Shown piece after piece: positions 19,042-28,059 of a stretch of 64,000 bases of DNA. Both the position numbers and the translations under genes were made by a program. Source of the stretch: Shewanella mangrovisoli (GTDB lineage: Bacteria > Pseudomonadota > Gammaproteobacteria > Enterobacterales > Shewanellaceae). Positions within the stretch are counted from its first letter, which is position 1. Each line of letters begins with the position of its first letter. The DNA is taken from NCBI RefSeq assembly GCF_019457635.1, contig NZ_CP080412.1, forward strand, positions 4,216,001 through 4,280,000, in the 5' to 3' direction. Below the pieces are notes generated by a model that was given only the letters and a program-made list of their open reading frames with translations, was not told where the DNA came from and made no database searches.

Positions 19042-19191
19042 TCTTCTTGCCAACTGAACTCCGCTCCCAACGCCCCTCTTTCACCCCGTTTCAAACATTG
19101 AGCCAAGTCACAATTTCATTTTATGAAATTTATAACCATCTATTTTTAAAGAGTAAAGTTGTTTATTAAGAAAGATTAATATGGCGTTTAA

Positions 19192-19205
19192 TTGACCTAG
19201 ATCAA
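19192..19205 (+). promoter_or_regulatory. FNR/EtrA-type box upstream of the 74-residue orphan gene
   Basis: TTGACCTAGATCAA differs at one base from the FNR consensus TTGAT-N4-ATCAA and carries the TAG core common in Shewanella EtrA sites. It is centred about 82 bases before the ATG at 19281, so a transcript start near 19240 would put it at the -41.5 position used for activation. Anaerobic induction is inference. Confidence 0.6.
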
Positions 19206-19280
19206 ACTTAGGCGTATCTCTTAGGTAACAGCAAAACCTGTTGTCTACTCATCAAAAATCCAACCTCAGGGTGAAGTATT

Positions 19281-19505
19281 ATGAATGCATTAATCGAGAT
19301 TGAAGCCTCTGAATTCAGCCAACTGTTCAAAAGCGGTGACGCCTTAAGCATCCGGATGTATATGGAGCATGTGCACATGCCTCTAGATGTGCAGGATAAG
19401 ATTTACAACGAGATTTCGGCCTTAGCGGTACTCGAACAAGACACCATTGCGCGCCTTATCGAAACCCATTCCCACTCTGAAATTTCCGAGCGTCTGGCCT
19501 ATTAA
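19281..19505 (+). CDS. Conserved-looking small acidic protein, unknown function
   Basis: A 74-residue soluble protein beginning MNALIEIEASEFSQLFKSGD. It has no signal, membrane segment or cysteine, and three histidines near the middle and end. It is predicted mostly helical by eye. I do not recognise the family. The start has an upstream AGGGTGA ribosome-binding site with suitable spacing. It stands alone between a strong terminator and a convergent terminator, so it is monocistronic. The FNR-type box upstream is the only functional hint and suggests expression when oxygen is low. Confidence 0.75.
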   Translation: MNALIEIEASEFSQLFKSGDALSIRMYMEHVHMPLDVQDKIYNEISALAVLEQDTIARLIETHSHSEISERLAY

Positions 19506-19629
19506 TTACGGCTGAAGACTACGCGATACGCCAATGGACGGCTGCATTGAGTTCCCTATTCGCCGCGCCAGTTAACTGATATTTATAACCCGCTTTTTTA
19601 TCATTAATCCCATGCTAAACCACAAAAAA

Positions 19630-19657
19630 TAAGGCCAAATATCACTATTTGGCCTTA
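19630..19657 (-). terminator. Rho-independent terminator of the SPFH-NfeD operon
   Basis: A 12-bp perfect stem (TAAGGCCAAATA and complement) with a four-base loop is followed on the minus strand by a TTTTTT run. It sits between convergent genes and may also stop the plus-strand orphan gene transcript. Confidence 0.88.
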
Positions 19658-19711
19658 GGTTTATGAGGCTTAAACTGATGAATATTTAAGCCGCAACATG
19701 GTGTATGTGCA

Positions 19712-20644
19712 TTAAGCTTTCTCTTTTAAGCCTATGCTATTCATCCAGTAATCGAAATCGACCATATTACCTGGCAGTACCACACGGCTGGACTTCTGGC
19801 TTAAGCCATCGAGCTGCTTAAAGTACTGCTCACCAAGTTGCATCCGCAGTGCGTTATGACCACCAGGCGCCGCAATTACAGTCGCTAAACGCTCAATCGA
19901 TTCCGCAGTGGCTCGCGACAGGGTTAAAATCTCCTCCGCTTTACCTTCGGCCTCGTTGATACGGCGCTGCATTTCACCTTCTGAACGGTTTACGGTTTCC
20001 GCTTTAATCCCTTCGGAGCGATTGATCTTACTCTGCTTATCACCCTCACTCTTTGCCAGTAATGCACGGCGCTCACGCTCGGCATTCACTTGCATTTCCA
20101 TGGCGTTTTTCACCGTCTCGGGCGGCGTGATGTTCTTAATCTCATAGCGGTGTACGCGAATCCCCCACATGGCGCCCGCTTGGTCGAGCACTTCCACTAC
20201 CTTAGCCGAAATCACATCCCTCTCTTCGAAAGTGCGGTCAAGATCTAAGGTCCCGATCACTGAGCGCGTGGTGGTCTGCGCTAATTGAATTGCCGCATAG
20301 CGATAGTCCGTGATGCCATAGCTGGCCTTCACAGGATCGGTAACAGAGATATAAATCACCCCGTCGACTTCCACATTCACTTCGTCACTGGAGAAACACT
20401 CCTGTGGTGGTACGTCGATAGTTTCCTCTTTTAAGTCATGGATATAAGCCACTTTATCGACAAAAGGAATTAAGGTGTGGAAACCCGCATCTAACGTCGA
20501 GTGGTACTTACCTAAACGTTCAACAATATAAGCCGATTTAGTCGGAACTAAGCGGATGGATTGGAACAGCTTAATCACAAATATGGCGAAAATCAGTCCC
20601 CAAATGGCCATTACCGCGACATCAGTATTCAATGGGATTTGCAT
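19712..20644 (-). CDS. SPFH/band 7 membrane protein (stomatin-like, second copy)
   Basis: A 310-residue member of the SPFH family with one N-terminal membrane helix (about 9-27). The band 7 domain spans roughly 28-190 (VPTKSAYIVERLGKYHSTLD, then IPFVDKVAYIHDLKEETIDV). A charged coiled coil follows at about 190-250 (INRSEGIKAETVNRSEGEMQ). SPFH proteins assemble into large membrane cages or scaffolds that organise detergent-resistant domains and regulate membrane proteases such as FtsH. It directly abuts the next SPFH gene (shared base) and, with NfeD, forms a classic stomatin operon. The two SPFH copies are clearly paralogous. Confidence 0.88.
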   Translation of the reverse strand: MQIPLNTDVAVMAIWGLIFAIFVIKLFQSIRLVPTKSAYIVERLGKYHSTLDAGFHTLIPFVDKVAYIHDLKEETIDVPPQECFSSDEVNVEVDGVIYISVTDPVKASYGITDYRYAAIQLAQTTTRSVIGTLDLDRTFEERDVISAKVVEVLDQAGAMWGIRVHRYEIKNITPPETVKNAMEMQVNAERERRALLAKSEGDKQSKINRSEGIKAETVNRSEGEMQRRINEAEGKAEEILTLSRATAESIERLATVIAAPGGHNALRMQLGEQYFKQLDGLSQKSSRVVLPGNMVDFDYWMNSIGLKEKA

Positions 20645-21579
20645 TAACGTGCTCCTTTGCTAGTTGCATTATGGCCACCCACGGTTTGGGTGACTTGTTC
20701 CATTCCTTCGAAGAATCCTTCGAGTTTTGCCATTTCCGCGGGGACAACCGACACTTGCGAATCGTTGAGGATCTTACCGACCTGAGCAATAAACTGTTCT
20801 TTTAACAGCATATTCATCGCATCGTTACCGCCATTGACTGCTAACGCTTGGGAAATCATCGCCATGCCTTCGGACTTTGCCTTAGCGATAATGGCAATCT
20901 CTTGCCCCGTACCTTTAGCTTCGTTGATACGCTTCTGTTTTTGGCCTTCAGAAATGTTAATCGCCTCTTGGCGCTCACCCTCAGACATATTGATCATCGC
21001 GGCCTTTTCGGCATTGGCTAAGGTGATTTCGGCGCGCTTACGACGCTCAGCTTCCATTTGTTTTTCAAGGGTATGGATCACATGGCGCGATGGCGTGATA
21101 TTGCGGATCTCATAGCGTAACACTTTGATCCCCCAAGGCTCAGACGCCTTATCAATCTCGCGCACTATGGATTCGTTTAAGCGATCACGCTCGGAAAAAG
21201 TCTCACTAAGGGTGAGCTTACCGATTTCAGAACGCATAGTGGTCTGTGCCAGATTCACGGCAGCTTTGCGATAGTTTTCAATACCGTAGCTAGCTAATTT
21301 GCCGTCCATGACCTTGAGATACACTAAACCATCCACCTCAAGCTGAGTGTTGTCCTTTGAGATACAGCTTTGTGGCGGCACGTCGAGCACTTGCTCACGG
21401 GTATCGTGTTTATATGCGACGCGATCGAAGAAAGGAATTAAGAAGTGGAATCCCGGTTGCAGTACGGTGCGAAATTTCCCTAAACGCTCGATGACATGCA
21501 CCTCACGCATCGGCACTATCAGCATCAGCTTATAGAGAATAAACAAGACAAATAAAATGACTAAGGTAAACACAAACAT
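20644..21579 (-). CDS. SPFH/band 7 membrane protein (stomatin-like, first copy)
   Basis: A 311-residue paralogue of the preceding gene. The N-terminal membrane helix is at about 2-19. The band 7 domain begins VPMREVHVIERLGKFRTVLQ and contains IPFFDRVAYKHDTREQVLDV. The helical segment (INMSEGERQEAINISEGQKQ) is followed by a short Gly/Thr-rich tail. The two products may form a hetero-oligomer like HflK/HflC, but the sequence is closer to stomatin/QmcA than to HflK/C. It is eleven bases downstream of the NfeD gene in one operon. Confidence 0.88.
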   Translation of the reverse strand: MFVFTLVILFVLFILYKLMLIVPMREVHVIERLGKFRTVLQPGFHFLIPFFDRVAYKHDTREQVLDVPPQSCISKDNTQLEVDGLVYLKVMDGKLASYGIENYRKAAVNLAQTTMRSEIGKLTLSETFSERDRLNESIVREIDKASEPWGIKVLRYEIRNITPSRHVIHTLEKQMEAERRKRAEITLANAEKAAMINMSEGERQEAINISEGQKQKRINEAKGTGQEIAIIAKAKSEGMAMISQALAVNGGNDAMNMLLKEQFIAQVGKILNDSQVSVVPAEMAKLEGFFEGMEQVTQTVGGHNATSKGAR

Positions 21580-21590
21580 AGACTCATCCT

Positions 21591-22061
21591 TTAGTTTTGA
21601 GACGTTGCCTGATCAACAGGCTCAACCACTAGGGCAATGTTTTCACGGCAGATAATCCTGACCTCAGTGCCCGCAGCAATGATACTACCATCCCCCAATG
21701 CGGGCCATTCGCTCCCTTGGAACTCGACTCTTCCCGTCGTTTGTCCTGGACCTATGGTTTGCTTAACACGGGCGATTTGATTGTAGATATCAAGTTCTTC
21801 ATCGGTGTTATCCACATGGGAATCTCCACCAACCAATTTTTGAGTGACTTGCCGAAAGGCGAGTAATAAGACGATGGCGGAAATAAACCACAATGTCAGG
21901 CTCTGAACCACACCTTCCACTAGGCCAATTCCTAAGGCGCCAGCCACCACTAAGCAGGCGGCGCCGAGTAGCACGACAATACCTCCAGGTATCACCAGCT
22001 CGGCTAACATCAAGATAATCCCGATAATAGACCAAACTAAAATCAGATTCGAAAACTCCAT
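21591..22061 (-). CDS. NfeD family membrane protein
   Basis: A 156-residue short-form NfeD protein. Two or three membrane helices lie at about 5-75 (VWSIIGIILMLAELVIPGGI, VLLGAACLVVAGALGIGLV, LTLWFISAIVLLLAF). A C-terminal OB-fold domain follows (GRVEFQGSEWPALGDGSIIA, VRIICRENIALVV). Short NfeDs are genetically and physically paired with stomatin/SPFH proteins. I start at ATG 22061, which has a strong GGGGGG purine box just upstream; the longer frame to 22163 has no such signal and no family support. First gene of the three-gene SPFH operon. Confidence 0.9.
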   Translation of the reverse strand: MEFSNLILVWSIIGIILMLAELVIPGGIVVLLGAACLVVAGALGIGLVEGVVQSLTLWFISAIVLLLAFRQVTQKLVGGDSHVDNTDEELDIYNQIARVKQTIGPGQTTGRVEFQGSEWPALGDGSIIAAGTEVRIICRENIALVVEPVDQATSQN

Positions 22062-22548
22062 ATTCCCCCCTGAAATGAGAGCATCCTGTGCAGCACTATA
22101 GCAGCAGAGTGACAGATTTGCGACATAATATGTCATAAAGTTATACGCCGATTTAAAAAGCACGGCAAGACAATTAACTTGGGAAAATGAGGGGATGAAT
22201 TGACTCGCGGCAAAATATCGACTCGAGTTGTTCTAAAATTAAGCGCAATCAATTCAAAAAGTTAGCTCACAATATCATCAAAAACGTATCAACAAATAAA
22301 ATAACCACTAAAAATCAATAAATTAAACATCATAACATCCACAATTTGATTATGTGATTTTCACAACAACATTCGATAAAAAACTTTGAATAATTGTAAA
22401 TTTTTGCATATATTGCCCGCACTTTTTACCTTGCCCTCAACCAGCACCCATACAAGCCGCTCCACCCTAGCCGTTTGTAGGTTCTGCCCTCGGAGCAGGA
22501 ACTGAGTACAACTTTATTTAGCCTCTACCCCTACAACAGGAAATAACA
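22062..22548. other. Intergenic region between the NfeD operon and tsx-like gene
   Basis: About 490 bases, divergent promoter space. The stretch 22240-22430 is strongly AT-rich. At 22480-22502 a GTTCTGC / GCAGGAAC imperfect stem lies in the probable tsx leader. TGTGA-TTT-TCACA near 22354 resembles CRP half-sites but has a three-base rather than six-base spacer. No gene is seen. Confidence 0.5.
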
Positions 22549-23301
22549 ATGAAAAAGACATGCCTATGTCTAGCATTAATGCTTTCACCTCAAGCATTTG
22601 CTGGTGACTTAGTACAGTGGTGGGATTTCAGTGCAACCGCTCTTTATGGCGAAGACTACGACTTGGCTCCTTCGGACAAGCAAGCGACAGTCACACTCGA
22701 AACCGCTGGTGCATGGAAATACGGTGATTGGTTTGCCTTCCAAGATTTTATCTACTTCAAAGGCGACCACACGGGCATGGATAGCACCACCTACGGAGAG
22801 ATTTCACCTCGCTTTAGCGCGAGCAAAATCCTCGGCGAAAAAATTGCGTTCGGCCCAATTACCGATCTTTCATTAGCCCTCACCTACGAAGAAGGTGAAG
22901 GCCCTGTGCATAGCTTGCTCTATGGCTTAGGGGTCGATGTTGCCGTACCTTACTTTACCTACCTTAACTTCAACACCTATCGTCGCGATGCGATGAGCTC
23001 TGGCAATATCAGTGATGGCTGGCAGTTCACCCCAGTCTTCAGAATCGATATCCCAGTAGGGTCTGCCAATATCGTGCTCGATGGCTTTATCGATTGGGTA
23101 TTTGCAACGGATAACAGTGGTTATGAAGAGAACTTCCACTTCAACCCGCAGCTGAAATACGATTTAGGTAAGAGCCTATTTGGTGACCATAAGGCAAATA
23201 AATTGCTTGTGGGTATCGAGTACGATCTGTGGACCAACAAATACGGCGTGAAGGGTGTCGACCAAGACACTTACTCTGTGATTGCTCAGTACCACTTCTA
23301 G
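22549..23301 (+). CDS. Tsx-like nucleoside-specific outer-membrane channel
   Basis: A 250-residue outer-membrane beta barrel. The signal peptide is MKKTCLCLALMLSPQAFAGD. The mature protein opens VQWWDFSATALYGEDYDL and ends in an aromatic residue (YSVIAQYHF), as barrel proteins do. The FAFQDFIYFKGD-type segment (DWFAFQDFIYFKGD) and the overall pattern match the Tsx/OmpK family, which passes nucleosides. The convergent neighbour is uridine phosphorylase, which fits a nucleoside-scavenging role. The family also contains OmpK proteins of unsettled substrate, so nucleoside specificity is a family inference. Confidence 0.82.
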   Translation: MKKTCLCLALMLSPQAFAGDLVQWWDFSATALYGEDYDLAPSDKQATVTLETAGAWKYGDWFAFQDFIYFKGDHTGMDSTTYGEISPRFSASKILGEKIAFGPITDLSLALTYEEGEGPVHSLLYGLGVDVAVPYFTYLNFNTYRRDAMSSGNISDGWQFTPVFRIDIPVGSANIVLDGFIDWVFATDNSGYEENFHFNPQLKYDLGKSLFGDHKANKLLVGIEYDLWTNKYGVKGVDQDTYSVIAQYHF

Positions 23302-23338
23302 TCTAAGTGATACAGCCCGCCTTGGCGGATACAGCGAA

Positions 23339-23369
23339 TAAAAAAGGTGCCTAGGGCACCTTTTTTATT
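23339..23369. terminator. Bidirectional terminator between tsx-like gene and udp
   Basis: AAAAAAGGTGCC-TA-GGGCACCTTTTTT is symmetrical and lies between convergent stops, so it probably serves both genes. Confidence 0.9.
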
Positions 23370-23410
23370 ACGCACGCAACACTCGCTTTGCAGGGGAGCG
23401 CGTCGGCGAA

Positions 23411-24169
23411 TTAAGCCAGAAGCTTCTTAGCCGCAGCTACAACGATAGACACAGCACTGACTTCAGTTTGTTTCATTGTCGCTTCGTTCGGGATTTCCTG
23501 TTGAGTGCGGTTTACGATAACGCCAGCCACACACGCCGCACGCCAACCTTGAGTCGCACACATAGTGAATAGGGTCGCTGATTCCATTTCATAGTTCAGC
23601 ACGCCCATATCCTGCCACTCTTTCATTGAGCCAGCAAAACGACGGGTCACACGGCCAGTCACAGTGTCATAACGCTCTTGACCTGGGTAGAAGGTATCAG
23701 AAGATGCGGTAACACCGATATGAGGCTCTACGCCCGCATCGCGGCACGCAGCAACCATAGCTGTGGTACATTCGAAGTTAGCAACCGCTGGGAACTCCAT
23801 AGGTGCAAAATGTAAGCTCGCGCCATCTAAACGCACTGACGCTTGAGTCACAATTACATCACCCACATTTACATGGGGTTGAATCGCACCTGTGGTACCC
23901 ACACGCAGGAAGGTATTCACGCCTAATTGCGCTAACTCTTCTACAGCGATAGAAGTCGATGGACCACCGATACCGGTAGAGCAAATCACCACTGGCTTAC
24001 CGTCAGCATACGCTAAGTAGCTGGTGTACTCGCGGTGGCTTGCAAGGAATGTAGCATTATCCATTAACTCGGCAATACGTTTTACACGCTCTGGATCGCC
24101 CGGCACAATCGCCAAAGTGGCACCATCGAGCATCGCTTTGGTCAAACCTAAGTGAAATACATCAGCCAT
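23411..24169 (-). CDS. udp: Uridine phosphorylase
   Basis: A 252-residue NP-I family enzyme that cleaves uridine with phosphate to uracil and ribose 1-phosphate. It opens [20 protein letters not shown] and tracks E. coli Udp nearly throughout. The phosphate-binding segments GDPERV and RVGTTGAIQ are present, as are [10 protein letters not shown] and the [13 protein letters not shown] nucleoside-binding motif. I start at ATG 24169, two codons inside a longer frame, because MADVFHLGL matches the family start. It is convergent with the Tsx-like channel. Repeated CTTGATCACA sequences upstream may be CRP half-sites. Confidence 0.96.
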   Translation of the reverse strand: MADVFHLGLTKAMLDGATLAIVPGDPERVKRIAELMDNATFLASHREYTSYLAYADGKPVVICSTGIGGPSTSIAVEELAQLGVNTFLRVGTTGAIQPHVNVGDVIVTQASVRLDGASLHFAPMEFPAVANFECTTAMVAACRDAGVEPHIGVTASSDTFYPGQERYDTVTGRVTRRFAGSMKEWQDMGVLNYEMESATLFTMCATQGWRAACVAGVIVNRTQQEIPNEATMKQTEVSAVSIVVAAAKKLLA

Positions 24170-24248
24170 CGTGAAAACCCCTTTCATTTTTGATAATAAA
24201 ATTCTTATTGAATCGACTTTAACCTAGTATCGAAGCGGTGAAGGTTAA

Positions 24249-24324
24249 CTTGATCACAGAATTATCGGCAAGAAGAATTGTTCATTCGTAATGTAATTAC
24301 CAAACCTATTACAGCTTGATCACA
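24249..24324 (-). promoter_or_regulatory. Two CTTGATCACA repeats upstream of udp, possible CRP half-sites
   Basis: CTTGATCACA occurs at 24249-24258 and again at 24315-24324. On the udp strand each reads TGTGATCAAG, a good CRP half-site with a poor second half. The intervening and flanking bases to 24581 show nothing else I can identify. Confidence 0.35.
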
Positions 24325-24581
24325 AAGATAGCAAATCTGTGATGTTTCTGTGGGCACTCGTCAATCAGGTGAAAGTAAGTGTGAGCCAGATCTGACTCAC
24401 TCGCCACACAGAGCAATATAAAAGATATAGGTTATTGATTTATAGCTAGTTTGCTGAAATCACCCTTTAGTATTAATCTGTAGGAGGACAAATATTGATC
24501 CATATCACGTTTCATCATCGTGCCTAAGGTTAGGGTTAAGACGAGACCAAAGCACGATAAAAGACGACAAGGAGAACGCCA

Positions 24582-24794
24582 ATGTTTCCAGAATATCGAG
24601 ATCTCATTACTACCTTAAAGACTCAAGATGCTCATTTTCAACGCAAATTCAACGAGCACAATCAATTAGATGAAGAAATCAAACAACTGGAAAAACGCGT
24701 TGGCAGTGATTTCAATCCCACAGTGAAAGAACTCAAAAGCAAAAAACTGCATTTAAAAGAAGAGATCTATCAAATTCTCAAATCCCACAATTAA
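24582..24794 (+). CDS. YdcH family (DUF465) small coiled-coil protein
   Basis: A 70-residue helical protein beginning MFPEYRDLITTLK, nearly the same opening as E. coli YdcH. The pattern FNEHNQLDEEIKQLEKR followed by LKSKKLHLKEEIYQILK is typical of the DUF465 helical hairpin. The function of the family is not established. A GGAGAACGCCA stretch upstream supplies the ribosome-binding site. It is monocistronic with a terminator 20 bases after the stop. Confidence 0.9.
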   Translation: MFPEYRDLITTLKTQDAHFQRKFNEHNQLDEEIKQLEKRVGSDFNPTVKELKSKKLHLKEEIYQILKSHN

Positions 24795-24813
24795 GTGGTG
24801 ACGCCAAAAACGA

Positions 24814-24836
24814 AGGGCGCCTAAGCGCCCTTTTTG
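24814..24836 (+). terminator. Rho-independent terminator after the YdcH-like gene
   Basis: AGGGCGC-CTAA-GCGCCCT followed by TTTTT; it lies between convergent genes. Confidence 0.88.
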
Positions 24837-24853
24837 TTGCCTTGCGGCCAAGA

Positions 24854-26029
24854 TTACAGGTAGTAATCCTTCAGAGGTGGGAAACCGTTAAAACACACCG
24901 CTGAATAAGTGGTGGTGTAAGCACCGGCAGTTAACCAGTACATACGGTCTCCAATTGCTAGGTCATTCGGCAGGCCATAGCTGTAGTGTTCGTACATGAT
25001 GTCGGCGCTATCGCAGGTCGGGCCGGCGATAACACATTTATCCAACTCACCTTGTTTATGGGTGAAGATTGGGAATTTAATCGCCTCATCCATGGTTTCG
25101 ATTAAACCAGAGAACTTACCCACATCGGTAAATACCCAACGCTCTAGTGCGGTGTAGGATTTCTTACTGATCAGCACCACCTCAGACACCAATACCCCAG
25201 CGTTAGAGATCAGTGAGCGACCTGGCTCCAGAATGATCTGTGGCAAATCGTCACCAAAATCTTCCTTCAGGAAGTGGGTGATTTGTTCAGCATACACACC
25301 GAGTTGATTGGTTTTGTCGATATAGTTAGCAGGGAAACCGCCCCCCATGTTGATCATCTTCAGGACGATGTTGTGCTCATCACGCAGACGATCGAAGATG
25401 CTCTTCACTTTACCAATCGCCGAATCCCAAGCACCGATATCACGTTGCTGTGAACCCACGTGGAATGAAATACCAAAGGGCTCTAAGCCTAACTCCTTCG
25501 CCAGAACTAGCAGCTCATAAGCCATCTCATTTTGGCAACCAAACTTACGAGACAGTGGCCAATCGGCGGTGTCTGTACCTTCGGTCAGGATGCGCACATA
25601 GATGCGTGAACCCGGCGCTTCTTCGGCGATCATACGTAAATCGGCTTCAGAATCCGATGCATACATACGCACACCACGCTCATAAAACGCACGCACATCT
25701 TGACGCTTTTTGATGGTATTGCCATAGCTCACGCGGTCAGGCGTTACGCCCACGTTAGTGACCATATCTAATTCATAAATCGACGCAATATCGAAGTTTG
25801 ACCCTTTGTTTTTCAGTAACGTCAGGATCTCAGCCGCAGGGTTTGCCTTAACTGCATAATAAACATCGGCATAAGGAAAACTATTAACCATGTCATCGTA
25901 TTGTTTCGCAATGATACTGGTATCAATCACCACGAACGGGGTCGCTTTATCTTTAGCAAACTCTTCGATACGTTTGAAGGTTTGAGCATCATAATAGTCA
26001 GCAACATCAATAGATTGAAATTGGCTCAT
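24854..26029 (-). CDS. Fold-III PLP-dependent ornithine decarboxylase
   Basis: A 391-residue alanine-racemase-fold (group IV) decarboxylase like eukaryotic ODC, which makes putrescine from ornithine. YAVKANP near 80-86 holds the PLP lysine. HVGSQ near 197 and GGGFP near 235 bind the cofactor, EPGRS near 273 follows, and the C-terminal GPTCDSAD near 335 carries the active-site cysteine contributed across the dimer. It is unrelated to the large fold-I SpeC/SpeF enzymes. Some relatives also accept lysine, so substrate range is not certain. Putrescine feeds polyamines and, in Shewanella, the siderophore putrebactin; linkage to that pathway is inference. It appears monocistronic. Confidence 0.88.
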   Translation of the reverse strand: MSQFQSIDVADYYDAQTFKRIEEFAKDKATPFVVIDTSIIAKQYDDMVNSFPYADVYYAVKANPAAEILTLLKNKGSNFDIASIYELDMVTNVGVTPDRVSYGNTIKKRQDVRAFYERGVRMYASDSEADLRMIAEEAPGSRIYVRILTEGTDTADWPLSRKFGCQNEMAYELLVLAKELGLEPFGISFHVGSQQRDIGAWDSAIGKVKSIFDRLRDEHNIVLKMINMGGGFPANYIDKTNQLGVYAEQITHFLKEDFGDDLPQIILEPGRSLISNAGVLVSEVVLISKKSYTALERWVFTDVGKFSGLIETMDEAIKFPIFTHKQGELDKCVIAGPTCDSADIMYEHYSYGLPNDLAIGDRMYWLTAGAYTTTYSAVCFNGFPPLKDYYL

Positions 26030-26457
26030 TGGGCCAGAGTCTCCTTTGGGTCAAATGGTAAAAAATTGGCTTATCTGTCTTAAAAACGTGCGCAGTAAAC
26101 GCTATTTTTTTATTTAACGCAACGAATTTTTATGCTTAATAACTAACTTTTTATTCCGTGAAATTTTAAGCGATGACAAACGTAAAAAAACTGCTATCAA
26201 AACATATAATTATGCATAAGAGCACAACAGAGAATCTTGACGTTTTTGAGGTAGGAAAAATGAATTTTTTACGACGACAATCCAAGCTTATGCAGCTAAG
26301 GATGATCTGAGGAAAAATACTGAGTAACACTCGTCGGCCGATGAGCGATTCAAGCTCAATCCACACGAGCCCAAAATCACCACTCTAAACGAGATGAAAT
26401 GAGTTGAGGGGTGAGCACATCAACATAGCCCCCTCAACATTGACCACGAAGAACGGA
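26030..26457. other. Intergenic region upstream of ornithine decarboxylase
   Basis: About 430 bases between two minus-strand genes. It is AT-rich, with purine-rich GGAGACT just before the decarboxylase start as its likely ribosome-binding site. I see no gene, riboswitch or clear terminator for the gene to its right. Confidence 0.5.
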
Positions 26458-26937
26458 CTATTGCGACTCGTTTAATTTCGCTAAGGCTTGGCTTAAGGCT
26501 TCACTCGAATCGAAGTAGGCGATGTCCTGAATATTGCGGTGATCCAGTAAAATCATCGTCGCCATATCTTTAGTATCGGGTAACAGGCGGCTGATCTCGC
26601 CCTCTCTGTCTAAGCCAATGGCGAAGGGCAACTCCTGCATTTGCGGCACGGCGACAAATTTGGCGATCAGTGATGGCATACCACTGATATCCGCCACATA
26701 AACTAAATGCTGCGGAAACTTATCTCCCGCCAATGGCGTCAGGGTTTCTTTAATAATATCGCCGCCTTTCATACTGCGGCTAAAGAGCACTACTTTGGTG
26801 TCGTCGGTCACACTGACCGCTTGCTCGTTTTGATCCTGTAATGAAATAGGATTGATCGCATCCCCAGCAACATAACTTGCCGCCAAGGCCATCATGGGAG
26901 TGAAAAGGAAGGACAGGCACAACAACAGCTTTCTCAT
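26458..26937 (-). CDS. Secreted thioredoxin-fold-like protein, unknown function
   Basis: A 159-residue protein with a signal peptide (MRKLLLCLSFLFTPMMALAAS). The mature part begins YVAGDAINPISLQDQNEQAV and continues KVVLFSRSMKGGDIIKETL, a layout seen in AhpC/TSA and YtfJ-like thioredoxin folds. No CXXC or peroxidatic cysteine is present in the mature protein, so redox catalysis is not expected. The ATG at 26937 has GGAG ten bases upstream; an in-frame GTG two codons earlier is an alternative start. It is divergent from mscS. Confidence 0.6.
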   Translation of the reverse strand: MRKLLLCLSFLFTPMMALAASYVAGDAINPISLQDQNEQAVSVTDDTKVVLFSRSMKGGDIIKETLTPLAGDKFPQHLVYVADISGMPSLIAKFVAVPQMQELPFAIGLDREGEISRLLPDTKDMATMILLDHRNIQDIAYFDSSEALSQALAKLNESQ

Positions 26938-27105
26938 AAACACTTAACTCCATTTTTGATACGGGCAATAGCATACCCGAGTCTCGCAATCGGCTCATTT
27001 AATCCGAACCATTACATGATACGCTTCACAATGCATGACGAATACGCCTTTCAAAGCAATTGTGCGTTATACTAGGGCGGTTAAATTTATTGCAAGGATA
27101 TCATA

Positions 27106-27942
27106 ATGATAACACCAGGGCTCGATCAAGAATTGCAACAACTGCAGGGCGTTTACCAGCTGATCACCGAGTTTTTAGTCAATTATAGTTTCCAATTACT
27201 CGGTGCCGCTTTGGTCTTTTTGTTGGGTCTGTGGGTCGCCAGCAAAGTCTCGCGCTTAGTGGCCAAACAGTGTGAAAAACACCAAATCGACATCACCCTC
27301 AGTAACTTTGTCAGCAATCTGATCCGTATCCTGATCATTGTCATGGTGGCGATTATAGCCCTAGGCAAGATAGGCATTAGCGTCACCCCCATGGTAGCAG
27401 CGATTGGTGCGGCTTCCCTCGGTGCAGGTTTAGCCCTACAGGGCATGCTGTCGAACTATGCAGCAGGGGTCACTATTATTGTGACTCGCCCTTTTGTGGT
27501 TGGAAATACCATCGAAATCAAAGGTGAAAGCGGTGTCGTCACGCGGATTAATTTGGGGATGACGATTTTAACCAATGAGGAAGGCGAGCAAATTAGTATT
27601 CCTAACAAGCACATCGTCGGCGAGATCTTACATAACTCCTTCAGTAATAAGCTGGTCGAAACCCAATTTAACCTGAGTTATAACAATGACCCAGAGGCGG
27701 CGATAAGCCTCATCACTGAGCTGCTGAGCCAAAACCCCAATGTCAGTCAGGACACTACGCCAAATATTGGTATCAATGGTTTTAATGCCATCGGTATTGA
27801 GATTGGTGTGCGTTACTGGGTACCGACCCAAAGTTACTTCCAGCATAAATACAAGATAAATCTAGCGATTTACAACGCCCTCAAACAGGCTGGAATCGAA
27901 ATGGCTTGCCCAGTGCGAGAAATTCATCTGCAAGAAAAGTAA
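27106..27942 (+). CDS. mscS: Small-conductance mechanosensitive channel MscS
   Basis: A 278-residue channel, close to the 286 of E. coli MscS. Three membrane helices lie within about 25-125. TM3 is glycine/alanine-rich (GAASLGAGLALQGMLSNYAAG), the pore-lining helix of the family, followed by the cytoplasmic beta domain (VGNTIEIKGESGVV, ISIPNKHIVGEIL) and the alpha/beta vestibule. It opens under membrane tension to release solutes after osmotic downshock. An AAGGA ribosome-binding site precedes the ATG. Confidence 0.94.
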   Translation: MITPGLDQELQQLQGVYQLITEFLVNYSFQLLGAALVFLLGLWVASKVSRLVAKQCEKHQIDITLSNFVSNLIRILIIVMVAIIALGKIGISVTPMVAAIGAASLGAGLALQGMLSNYAAGVTIIVTRPFVVGNTIEIKGESGVVTRINLGMTILTNEEGEQISIPNKHIVGEILHNSFSNKLVETQFNLSYNNDPEAAISLITELLSQNPNVSQDTTPNIGINGFNAIGIEIGVRYWVPTQSYFQHKYKINLAIYNALKQAGIEMACPVREIHLQEK

Positions 27943-28059
27943 GCGCATCCGCCGAGGTGAATGGCTTCCACCGTTCGCCTCATCTGACACAGTTAACTTG
28001 CAATTTTGTCGGGATACGCGTTTACTGTGCAGCCCAAATATCGATAGTGATGGAATACT

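Noticed and set aside
22340-22372. CRP site before the Tsx-like gene
   Set aside because: TGTGA and TCACA are present but separated by three bases instead of six.
26166-26366. Small hydrophobic minus-strand frame upstream of ornithine decarboxylase
   Set aside because: AT-rich translation without a ribosome-binding site or recognisable pattern.
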